Shown: one piece after another, positions 1 to 10,400 of the stretch | Numbering within the stretch: the first letter of the stretch is position 1 | Layout of the letters: every line of letters begins with the position of its first letter | DNA from: Apodemus sylvaticus | Lineage: Eukaryota; Chordata; Mammalia; Rodentia; Muridae | Direction: 5' to 3' | NCBI RefSeq assembly: GCF_947179515.1 | Contig: NC_067472.1 | Location: forward strand, 103,235,658 to 103,299,657 | DNA: 64,000 nucleotides | Notes under the pieces: generated by a model | What the model was told of the DNA's origin: nothing | The model's input: only the letters and a program-made list of their open reading frames with translations | The model's database searches: none | Position numbers and translations under genes: made by a program

Positions 1-511
1 CTTTAAATGTTTTAAACAGTTAACCTTCAAATTCTCACCATATAAGTGTCGTCTTTGCTAAAACAACTAAAATCTTATATTTAACTGGTAAGGTTAAAGT
101 CTAGAATAGAATAAGTCCAGAATATATCTAGTATTAAGATGCTATAGATACAGACACATACATTATAGTGAGGAAAGAATGAAATAAGAAAGGAGGAAAG
201 GAGAGAGGGAGAAGGGGAAAGGAAGAAAGGCTGATGCAAAAGCCTCTTGTGTAATTCATAACCAGCTATAACTATTTCACAGCCAGGCTCTTCCCTTCTG
301 TATTAACACAGATAAATCTAAGAACATCTGAGCTCTCTGCAAATGTGATCTCCCTCTCACTTCCTTGAGTGTCTTTGGGAGTATGGATGATGTGTACTTT
401 CTATTAAAAGCATGCATTTCACAGTGGCATGTCAGAGGTTGGAGCATGTTGGCATATAATGTATATTATTACATTCTAGTCAGGCAACATAGGATTTCAA
501 GTGCACACCCT

Positions 512-640
512 GGGGGCTGAAGAATTGGCTGAGTGATTAAGAACACTTGTTACCCCAATCCACATGACCCATCATGACCCTTTGAGAATACATACAGTAA
601 ACTTACATACAGGCAGGCAAAACACTCGTACACAGAAAGT
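512..640 (+). repeat. B3/B2-type SINE, partial
   Basis: The tRNA-derived head of a B2/B3 SINE is recognisable (a diverged form of 'ggctgagtgattaagaacac'). It is followed by the usual remark-like middle and an ACATACA-rich tail. It is diverged and shortened in the middle. Confidence 0.55.
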
Positions 641-2054
641 GTTAATGCGACTAGTTGTCACATGGCTAACAGCCCCCTCAGACAGAGTTAGCTTAGTAGA
701 AGAGGGACTGTCAGCTGCCCTGCTCAAACTTGTCAGATACTGACATTTAAATGGGAGATTAGTTGAGCAGCTGAACCTTAGACTGAGGCAGATCCTATAT
801 GGTACCTATCTTTGCCCCCACAACAGGCTGCAGAACACCTATCAGATTCTGACTGGGCCTGAAGCAGCCACTGCAGGAAGGCCTGAGGAACCACCCGCAC
901 ACCCATAGCTTGTCCCAGATTTAAGCAGGTAGCTGAAAATTGAAGAACACTGTTTCCCGTCATCATGGGTTGCTCATCGTCTCATGATGGTCCTTGGTCC
1001 AAACCACCTAACAAAGTCAGATTTTAAAGAGGGCATCACAGAACCAAGCCCTTTATGTTATAAAAGGAAAGATCGGAAAAGGCCTTCACCCAGTCGTCAT
1101 CATGTCTCAGGCTGTAGACTGACCCAGAGCGAAGGTGGCTACCCTAGATGGATCTCACTCTGCTCAGTAGCAGAAATGATGATGCAGGCAGGCGGAGCAA
1201 GGCCCTGGTACCCACTGCCCTCAGTCCATGCCTAGCACCTCATCCGTTCACTCACCACAGCTCCAGAGCCTGTGTCTCCTCTCGTCTGTTCTTCTGTTAG
1301 TAAGAAGCATCTCTTGTCCGGCCCATAAAGGGCAGTACTTTATAATCTTCCTGTTAGAAGGAGAGACATAACAGGTCTGCTGGGAGCCAGATGCAAATCC
1401 AAGAGATTTGTGCAGCTGCCCTTGTTGAGGTCCCTGAGCTCTTGGCCAGACAGCTCTGAGACTGGGCGGGAAGCCTCGGGCGGATGCTTCCGCACCTGCC
1501 GATTTCTTGCAGAAGGATGTTCAGACACCTCACATAGAGTGGCTATTTTTCCAGAAGACACAACCCCATGAATTACAGTGACAAGTGGAGGCAGGCGGAT
1601 AACTGAAGACTGAAGCACACTCTGTCCTTCCGGGCGAAGGGACTTTGAAGAAAGCCTACACTTAGAAAGCATCAGCACAGCATCTTGCCAGATTCTGCCA
1701 AAAAGGAAACAGAGTAGCCAGAAACAAGCATCAGTGCTTAGCCTTGGGAAACTTGCAAGAGAGGAGGAAAAAAACTGGTTCTCCACTTAGCCCCAAGGTG
1801 CTGCTTAGGAAATGACACTGTACATTCGTGAAACAAACTTTCTCTCGGTAATGCCCTTGGAGATCGTCTGCCAGGCATGAGGTAGTGGAAAAGTTCAAGG
1901 ATACTTAGTTCCAGATCTGTCACCAAATACGTGATTATGAGCAGGTGACTTCTTTGAGGTCTGGTCTTTATTTGTATGTTATAGGTGATGGTTGCTTCAC
2001 AGGATCATTAATTATTATGATTAAATTAGGATATATGGGACTAGGAAACGCTGT

Positions 2055-2215
2055 TCTTCCAGAGGCCCAGAGTTTGGTTCTCAGCACTCACATCCAGCAG
2101 CACAGCTGCCTGGTATCTCTAGTTACAGGGCATCCGACAGCTTCTTCTGGCTTCCACGGGCACTGGCCCACACACGCGCAGGCACGCATGCACACATACA
2201 AATAAAATAAATTGT
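2055..2215 (+). repeat. B3-type SINE, partial
   Basis: The sequence matches the body of a rodent B3/B2 SINE ('ttccagaggcccagagt', then 'cttcttctggcttcc'). It runs through a CA-rich segment into an AAATAAAATAAA tail at the right end, which sets the + orientation. Confidence 0.55.
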
Positions 2216-3093
2216 GGTTTTTCCAACACCCATTAATCTTCTTTATTTCAGAGATCCTTACCTTATAAAATGATTTTCCATGCTTTCCTTTAAAATTCAA
2301 ACTTCATGTGATTTTTTTCTTGTTTATTGTTTGAGAATTTCCTACAAGCATATACTGTGTTTTGATCAACTCTATACCCCATTACCTTTCCTTCAATCCT
2401 CCCCTCTTTCTTCAACATTTTCCCAGCCAAATTCATCTGAAAAAAAAGGCACTGAGGGTTTTAAAACTTAAGCAAATTAGAATATATGAGGCTAGTAAGA
2501 AAGGACTTATAAACTTTTCTCGCACTCCTTTGAATTACCCATAAGAAGTTAAGAGCTGGTTTGGTGGCCTGTCATGCCTTCTGTGGAACAGCACGTCACA
2601 TTAACCTCCCCCTACTCCACGGTTGGAGAGGACTTTTAATAAGCTTTATATTTTGGACTTTACAAAGTAAGTCAAAGAGAGAAGAGCCTGGCCAGCTCTC
2701 CAGGTCTGCCTCAGGCAGCCGGTTGGCACTGGAGTTAATCGCAGGCTCCCTGGACTCTCGCTTATGCCATTTTGATCCATTTTAGAGTCTTAAGATTTGA
2801 GTTCCCTTTGCTTCCTGTGGGAAGTGTAAGGAGGAAGTTGGTGGTTCCTGGAGGAAGTGGAAGTGTTGCCATAAATAATATATACATAAATCATATAATA
2901 TACTATAGCATTATATATTATATCACTCTTAGCCTGATTTTTTACTGTTTCTAGGAAAAAACCTGAGCAATTTTCTAGTGAATTTTTACATTATTTATAT
3001 TAAATATTATTTACATTAAATAAATCAAAATTTTCTAGCAAAATTACAGCATATCTATTTTCTCTCCTACATTGTATCTGCCAAGCACCACAA

Positions 3094-3282
3094 TTTTTTT
3101 TGTTTGTTTGTTTGTTTTGTTTTTTCAAGACAGGGTTTCTCTGTGTAGCCCTGGCTGTCCTGGAATTCACTCTGTAGACCAGACTGGCCTCAAACTCATA
3201 AATCTGCCCTGCTTCTCCTGCCTTACTAGGACCTCTGCCTCCCAAGTGCTGGGATTAAAGGCATGTGCCACCACTGCCTGGC
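3094..3282 (-). repeat. B1 SINE with target-site duplication
   Basis: A poly-T with TTTG repeats is followed by the complement of a B1 element (from 'gacagggtttctctgtgt' to 'gggattaaaggcatgtgcc'). It is flanked by the 8-bp direct repeat AGCACCAC at 3084-3091 and 3283-3290. A small internal expansion separates the two halves. Confidence 0.85.
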
Positions 3283-3513
3283 AGCACCACCATTTTTAAA
3301 CTTGCTCCATTACGCTCTTTCCAAAGCACTACCTATAACCAGATAACTGTTTTATATTTAAGGAGCCCTAATAATGAGGCTACGGAAACCATCATCTTGA
3401 ATGTGAATTGTCAGTTAGAATAGGTGGTCAGTAGAACTGGGGTATGACCTGTTGAGAGTGGAGATATGGCACCAAATAGGAAATCCCATCTGTGTCTGTG
3501 TCTTAGTAAAATT

Positions 3514-3621
3514 AATAGATTGATGATGATGGTGATGATGATGACAATGATGATGATGATGATGATGATATGACAGTAACAAGAAGCGAAGCCATGGATT
3601 AGGATCCTTATTGAGAGAGAG

Positions 3622-3695
<74 letters not shown>

Positions 3696-3725
3696 GGAAG
3701 GAAGGAAGGAAGGAAGGAAGGAAGG
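3514..3725. repeat. Compound microsatellites (GAT)n and (GA)n(GT)n(GA)n(GGAA)n
   Basis: Imperfect GAT/ATG triplets fill about 3514-3570. After roughly 40 unique bases, GA, GT, GA and GGAA arrays run in series from about 3613 to 3725. Open frames across this block are repeat artefacts. Confidence 0.95.
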
Positions 3726-5279
3726 AACAATTCGAAGAGACGGCCTTGTCAGGAAGAGAGGAAGTCTAGGATGACCAGTCTGCTGCTGCCTTACCTTGGA
3801 CGTCCAATCCTCCACAACTATAAAAAAGAAACATAGGAACTTTTATGAATTACTCAAGCCGTGGTATTTTATTATAGGGATCAACAAAGGCTTTAACTAT
3901 GAGAGTAAAGGCCTGTCATTCTGATACATTGTTAAAACTAGCAGCTGGTCAGCCCTCTGTCACCCTTTCTTGTCCCTCTCCCACAACCACTGGTCCTTTC
4001 CTGTTCCCAACTGGTCCTCCTTCTGCTTCCACATCTTTGGGGCTTCTTAGGTCACTAAATCAGAAATAGCTTTTCCTGTCCTGGGCAGAGTGGACTTGAA
4101 GATCACCATGGACAACTTGGATAACTGATGAACATTCAAGTTCGTGGGGAATACAACTAAAAGCCAAGGTAGGAACATCTCACTTCTCCAACACGCTAAT
4201 AATGTGCTGGGCAGGAATATCAATGACACTGATTCTTCCCAATAAAGACTTGGTCACTTCACCAGGGGTGAGGGAGGTTGAAATATCAACACACTATCTG
4301 GGAGTGAAGGGAATTTGGGTCTTCAGACAATTACCTAGGTGGGAACTGAGGCAGCTATGAGTATATTATACTAATCGTCCTGTGTGCACATTATAGAGTA
4401 TATATCAACACAACCCTAGGGTGTGTGTTAATCTCTCTATCCAGTGTGTAAACTGAAACAGAGCATCATCTAGTGGTAAACAGCAAAATTGACATTGACT
4501 CTACCTCCACCTTCTTTTGGGACCCAAGTGCTTTGCCTACAGGAAATAGCAACAAATGTGAAGCAGAGTCATTTTCTGATGTTTATGAACGTCTTTATCC
4601 TTTCAGATGCCTGGCTCTGTTTTTTATTCTGCTTACTGGGACTGCTGTGTTCCAGGAATCAAGTCCCAGAACAACAGCACAATCTAAACAGTAGATGTTG
4701 CCCGGTGGCCTTTTGCTAAGAAAGATATCTCTTAAATAGGACTGGAAATTTCAAAGCCGAGAATGTTTTTGTTCCCTAAATATAATAAATGGCTAGGAAA
4801 TACAACTACTGTTTTTAGTGCAAGTACAGTCGATGTCCACAAGTCTCAGTTCTCTTCATCGGTACAACACACACTTGACATCATAAGGAATGAATTTCTC
4901 ACCCCAGACTCTTTGAAAGAGGGGAACAAAATCAGAAGACAGGGTGACGGGAAATGGGCATACTGCAAGTACTCTGTACAATTATCATATGCTAATAAAA
5001 ACAGTGACGACTGAATCTTTCACCCGGATTTAAAAGAACTATCAGTCTTGGGGGAAGCTATCCACCCCTGTAGAAAACAGATGGTAACTCCTCTCCCATT
5101 CAGACCTCTTCTCCCAGATGCTCCCAGATGTGAAGAGAAGACCAGTGTCAAAGACAACAGATCTATATTCTGCTAATTACATTATGAGGAGGCCTTAGAA
5201 ATGCACCCGGGTGATCAGGTACTGAGTTTTCCCCCTGCCTGTGGCCAGGAGTCACTTTCCAGCACCTCTGACCTCTCTC

Positions 5280-5460
5280 CTCCCACTCTCCGCCCAGTCT
5301 CCGCCCAGCCTTCCGCCCTCTTTACCTCCAACCTCCTCTTGCCACTCAACTCCCCGCTCCTCCCCTTGCTCCGCCCGCTTCCTTCTAGAAGGAATCTAGG
5401 AAGGAACCTGCATTTGAGAGGAAACTGAAAGTGAAATTGAGACAGCAGGCTTACAAGGGC
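5280..5460 (+). promoter_or_regulatory. Trim21: Trim21 promoter with ISRE
   Basis: This is a C/G-rich stretch with several CCGCCC-type GC boxes (near 5290, 5300 and 5370) and no TATA box. It is followed by GAAACTGAAAGTGAAA at 5421-5436, three GAAA units spaced as in an interferon-stimulated response element (IRF/ISGF3 site). TRIM21 is known to be induced by interferon. The arrangement, 60-80 bases before a strong splice donor, fits a proximal promoter driving the gene just downstream. The transcription start is inferred, not seen. Confidence 0.75.
5421..5436 (+). promoter_or_regulatory. Interferon-stimulated response element
   Basis: The 16 bases GAAACTGAAAGTGAAA match the ISRE/IRF-binding consensus (GAAANN repeated three times). 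IRF-family factors such as IRF1, IRF2, IRF8 or ISGF3 would be the expected binders. This is a pattern match supported by its position at an interferon-responsive gene. Confidence 0.8.
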
Positions 5461-5501
5461 GAAGCTTGGAGCGCTTAGACAAAGCTGAGGACCCTGGTAA
5501 G
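5440..5501 (+). other. Trim21: Trim21 noncoding exon 1 (approximate)
   Basis: The exon is placed by a donor motif at its right end and by the promoter at its left. The donor is doubled: CTG|GTAAGG (exon end 5496) and AAG|GTGAGT (exon end 5501) lie five bases apart, so either could be used. The change would fall in the 5' UTR only. The left end is an estimate. Confidence 0.55.
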
Positions 5502-6726
5502 GTGAGTGAAGCAGAGACCCTGGGCGCTCTAGCTGGGCTCTCCCCTCCCCCCACCCCCGCCCCAGATTCAAGGACCCTCTTCCCACCAGCGCCCCACCTG
5601 CTGCTTCTCTTCAGCAGAGTTCTCTTGTCCTAGCCCTACAGAGCTGCCCACGCTGACCTGTAGAAGCTGGGCTCTGAAAGTGGCTATCCTAGTGCCCTGG
5701 AAGGTGCCTTAGCTGAGACGACGGTCCTAGTAAAGGCAGGAGAAGCAGGGCAGTGACCTAGTCCAGAGGGAGCTCAAGGAAACCCCTGCCCCTTAAAGAC
5801 CCCTGCTTGAGGAGAGGGCTAGCCATTTAGAAAATTCTGTGGGTTTAAGACACCCAGTGCCCTAAAGGAAGTTGAGACAAATACTAGGTTTGGAGCAGCT
5901 TAGAGGGCTCCCCACAAATGCCCATGGATGAGCGCACATTCATAGATATATATATAGGGGAACGTGTGGGCATGCCAACACTGATGCAATTGTGCTCAAG
6001 TATAGTAGCATATAAGAACATACCAGGGTAAATAAAAACATCAATGTATAAAGGTACATGCATACATATATAAATACATACATTACACATGCGACCCTAA
6101 TAACTGGGAAATGTACTCTTAGACGATGGTCTCGAGAAAATGAATGGCATCTTGAAGTGTTCTTACATGAACTGAGTGGGTCACTAATGACATACCTAGG
6201 CTGTACGGCAGTATCGCCTATTGCACAATCGCCATATATGCGGCCCGTCATAGTTGACACAATGTCACGTGATGCGTAGCTGTGTAAACCTTGACTCCTA
6301 ACACCTGACCCCTGTAGTTACTGCCAAGATTAATGAAGACTGGATGCACTTGTAGCACCTGGCTGGAATACAAAGGGTCCGTGGAGAATATAAATGGTCA
6401 TTGCTACCACGGCCAGAGATGAGAGAAAGGATGTGGGAGGACGCTGAGGGTTAAAGCAGGGATGGGTATGATGATGATGGAGCTGTTAGCATTGTTGTGC
6501 CTGCCAGTTGTCTCTGTCTCTTCTGGAAACTCCTCCCCTTCTGCCTGGCTGGCCCCCATGCTGAGGCTGGAGGAGAGGCCACTGTTGTATCTTGCCTCGC
6601 GCTTTTCCCTCCTGTGTTGTTCCATGTTCACCTTTGCATTATTTGGGGGAATTGGAGATTTGCCCTGTGTTTGCTTTTGTCCTGCAAATTCTCATTTTAT
6701 CTCTTGCCCCCTCTGCATCTCTCAAG

Positions 6727-7159
6727 ATTCCACAGTGGATGCCACCCCTCCACAACCTCAAAAATGTCTCTGGAAAAGATGTGGGAGGAGGTCACCTGTT
6801 GTATCTGCCTGGATCCCATGGTGGAGCCTATGAGTATCGACTGTGGCCATTGCTTTTGCAAGGAATGCATTTCTGAGGTTGGGAAAAATGGGGGCAGTTC
6901 GTGTCCCGAGTGCCGGCAACACTTTCTGCTCAGAAACCTCAGGCCCAATCGGCATGTAGCCAACATGGTAGAAAACCTTAAACAAGTAGCCCAGAATACC
7001 AAGAAGGGCACCCAGAAAATGTGCTGCACGAAGCATGGAGAGACACTTCACATGTTCTGTGAGGAAGACGGGCAGGCCCTTTGCTGGGTGTGTGCCCAGT
7101 CTGGGAAACACCGGGACCACACCAAGGTCCCTATTGAAGAAGCTGCTAAGGTATACCAG
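6727..7159 (+). other. Trim21: Trim21 exon 2: start codon, RING and B-box
   Basis: The acceptor is probably CTCTCAAG at 6720-6726, with a possible alternative nine bases later (CACAG). The ATG is at 6764. The exon ends in phase 0 after ...KVYQ, at donor CAG|GTAAGG. It encodes residues 1-132. Confidence 0.85.
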
Positions 7160-7412
7160 GTAAGGCCTTAGCACAGACTAAAGAAGGTGGCCCATGGAGA
7201 GCGCTTTGCTCCCCAGAATGGTGGGTGAGAGTCACCCCTATGTCCGAGAAGTTGGGAAACAGGGATATTTTCTTCCTTCTTTACGAGGACCTTGTGTATG
7301 AAATACAACTTTATTTCTCAGCAACAGAGGCTGCTGAAATCCATGGAGATGCATCGTGCTTTCCTGTGGCTCCCTGGTACATTAGAAATGCAATGGCCCA
7401 AATTAAAAAAAA

Positions 7413-7466
<54 letters not shown>

Positions 7467-10400
7467 AAAAAGTCAAAAAAATAAAAAGAAAAGAAATGCA
7501 ATGGCCCAGATCCCATTACCCCTTTGGTGTAGTTCTGTTTTTGTAAGACATACTAGGTTTCCTCCAAAGTCTGTCCATCAGCCTCCCCCACATCTCTAGC
7601 TGGGGACTAACCTGCCATCTTTTTCTACAGGAGAAGATCCATGAGGCTTTAGAAAAACTGAGAAAAGGGAAAGAGTTGGCCGAGACGTTGGAAATGGATC
7701 TTGCAATGCAGAGAACAGACTGGAAGGCAAGAGCTGTAGGCGGGGCGGCAACCCAGGTCTTGACCTCAAGCAAGCCTTAACCACGACTGTGCCTGTCCAA
7801 GGGGTGCCAGAGTTATTATATAGGTCACTCTCCAAGAACCATCCACACTGTATGTCTCCAGATTGAGAGGAATTGAAAGAAAGGAAGGAAAAGAGGAGGA
7901 CACAGAGATGGAAAAGAGGAAGGGAGGGAAGGAAGGAGAAGGGAAGAAGGAAGCTTATAATCAGATAGGATTTCCCCCAGTCTGACACAGGAGAAATTAT
8001 AAGGTCACGTCACATCCTTCCTTCTGACCCTGTCTCAGGGGACAGCAGAGTCAACACTAGCCTCTTGGGTCTGCAGTAGGAAGCCCACCTGACCTGGTGG
8101 CTGCTTGATGTTGAGCAAGTTATTAGTCCGAAGCCTGACAGAGAACTAAAGCCTGTCACAGTGAGAATTTGCAGGTAGAAAATGAAATACATCTGAAACT
8201 GGGAAGGAATGCAAGAGGCTCACAGCCAGTCACAGGACCCAAATGATTGGCAGCGTCTTGACCCTCCCAAGAAGGCAAAGACTATTTTCCTGCGGCCACT
8301 GTTTTCCCCCCAAGGGCTTAGAGGGCATCATTGGGTATGGGAACAGGTTTTACACTCTATAACTTGCTGAAATAGAAAGGCAAAGGAAATCACGTGGGCT
8401 TTAATAGGTTTTGAAAGAAAGGTTGAGAAAATATCTGCTGCAGGAGGCATGTGTTGGTGGGGTTGGGGTGTGAGTGTAGTTGGGTGTTTAGGGAACAGAA
8501 ACACCTTCACCACCAAAGCTTAGGAAATTTTTATTAAAAAACTCTTGTCTTTCCCTTGCCACCACAGAGGAACGTTGACACAAAGAAGTCGAGGATTCAC
8601 GCAGAGTTCGTACATCAGAATAGCTTGCTGGCTCAGGAGGAGCAGAGGCAGCTGCAGAAGCTGGAGAAGGAAGAAAGGGAGCACCTGAGACTCCTGGCGG
8701 AGAAGGAGGCTGAGCTGGCTGAGAAGAACCAGGCCCTGCAGGAGCTGATCTCAGAGCTGGAGAGGAGGAGCCGTGGTTCTGAGCTGGAGCTGCTGCAGGT
8801 GGGACCCCTGTGCAGGCGCGAGGGGGACCTTGGGAAAAGCTAGTGCTATCTGGAACCACTCTTATTTTTTTTTAACCATTATGATAACAGTAACTTTAAT
8901 TAAAATTTGAAACCCCAAAGGGACAATAACAAAACAAACCCAAAATGTGGTTCACAACCAATAGCTTAATACTAGGGAGAATGACATCACATCCAGGGGG
9001 ATTTGACCATGTGACCTCAGTGTGTCACTCACTCAGAGCAGCAGATGCAGATACTGCTTCTGTTTTCTTGATTAAAGGAGAAAAGCCAGAAAGCCAGCAT
9101 TGGGCATAACATTGAAAGTGCCACAGTCTCTTTCCTCCTTTGCCAGGGGTGCAAGGTCTAGCACTAGATTTACAATTTAAACATAGTAGAAAATGGTCAT
9201 ATCTGTTTCAGTTACTTAGGGAAGAAAGGCACCTTCCACACCGGGCATCAGAAACTTGTCCATGTGGAAACCACAGTTGAATTGTTTTGGCTTGTTTACG
9301 TGGTGTTTAAGAAAATAGAAGGCCTGGAGGGCACATTAAATTAACTTGATGTCGCTCTTAAAACAAGTGCTACCTTAATTTTTTAAATAAGCTGAAATAT
9401 GAACCCTCGAGTGGCTTCCATTCCAGAACAACAGGGTGCAGACACAAGAGGAAGTACTCCAGGTAGCAACCAATACATAGATATTCCTGGGAGATGCCCA
9501 GGTAAATCATATGTCACCTGGATACATAGTATTGCATATCTTAAGTGATGTTTTTAAAAAGAATTAAAAGAGGAAATCCATTTGAGTGCTTAGACAAGTA
9601 GCCATGAGAATGTTTTTAAAAAATACAGTGCATAAAACTGAACTGTGCCATTTCTCTCCAAAATGATAGGTCATGGGAATAAACTCTGTCTTTTCTATAC
9701 TCAGTTTCTCCATTTATGAAGCCACAGAGGGAGTGGGGCCCAGGAGGGTGCCACTAATACCTGTTAACGGCTGTTGCGTCTTAATACTGTATGCGTGTCT
9801 GTGAACTACCTACATGATTTTTACATGCTCCAGTTCTACAGATAGTCTCACTCTTTTCCCAAAGTAAACTTAAAATATTTTTTTCCGAAGCACAGGAACT
9901 TAAAAATCATGTATTGATACTACTATTCTTTGTCCTAATTTTTCCCATAATGATGATAGCTCAGGTTCTTAAACAGCACACAAGGGGCTTGCCAAGGCTC
10001 AGGTCAGTGCTGCTGTGATCCCACTCCACAGAAGAGAAAACGTTAATGGACTTAGTGGGTGATTCCCGTTAACTTACATCCGCTTATCTATGCAGTAAGA
10101 GGCAGAATTTAAGACGATAGATCGTGTTTTACAGTCATGCATACTCTAAAGCCATCTGGCATCCACCCTTGGTGTGTTGGATGGTTGGTTCCTGGTGTTG
10201 GAACGCTGTAGGTTTCTTTTCTCATGCCTGTGTTCCTCAGGTGCATACAGACATTTCTTTCTGCTTCACACAGAGGAGCTGATTATATTGGTTTGACTTG
10301 GCAGGCTGTCTCTTGCCTGTCACTGAACTGGGCTCCTTGGGGCCTTCTTACGGAGCCTAGAATGCTGCCAGTCCAAACGTTGTGGCTGTCACTCCCTGGG

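Larger units (their letters stand above)
1..5250. other. Gene-poor region upstream of Trim21
   Basis: No convincing coding exon was found here. Open frames are short and unrelated to any family I recognise. The stretch holds a purine-rich run near 180-235, scattered SINEs, an AT-rich tract near 2870-3030, and two compound microsatellites near 3.5-3.7 kb. The rest, including 641-2050 and 3730-5250, shows nothing I can assign. Confidence 0.6.

Noticed and set aside
5215..5586. 123-codon antisense frame over the Trim21 promoter
   Set aside because: It lies across GC boxes, the ISRE and exon 1; no similarity and no context for a gene.
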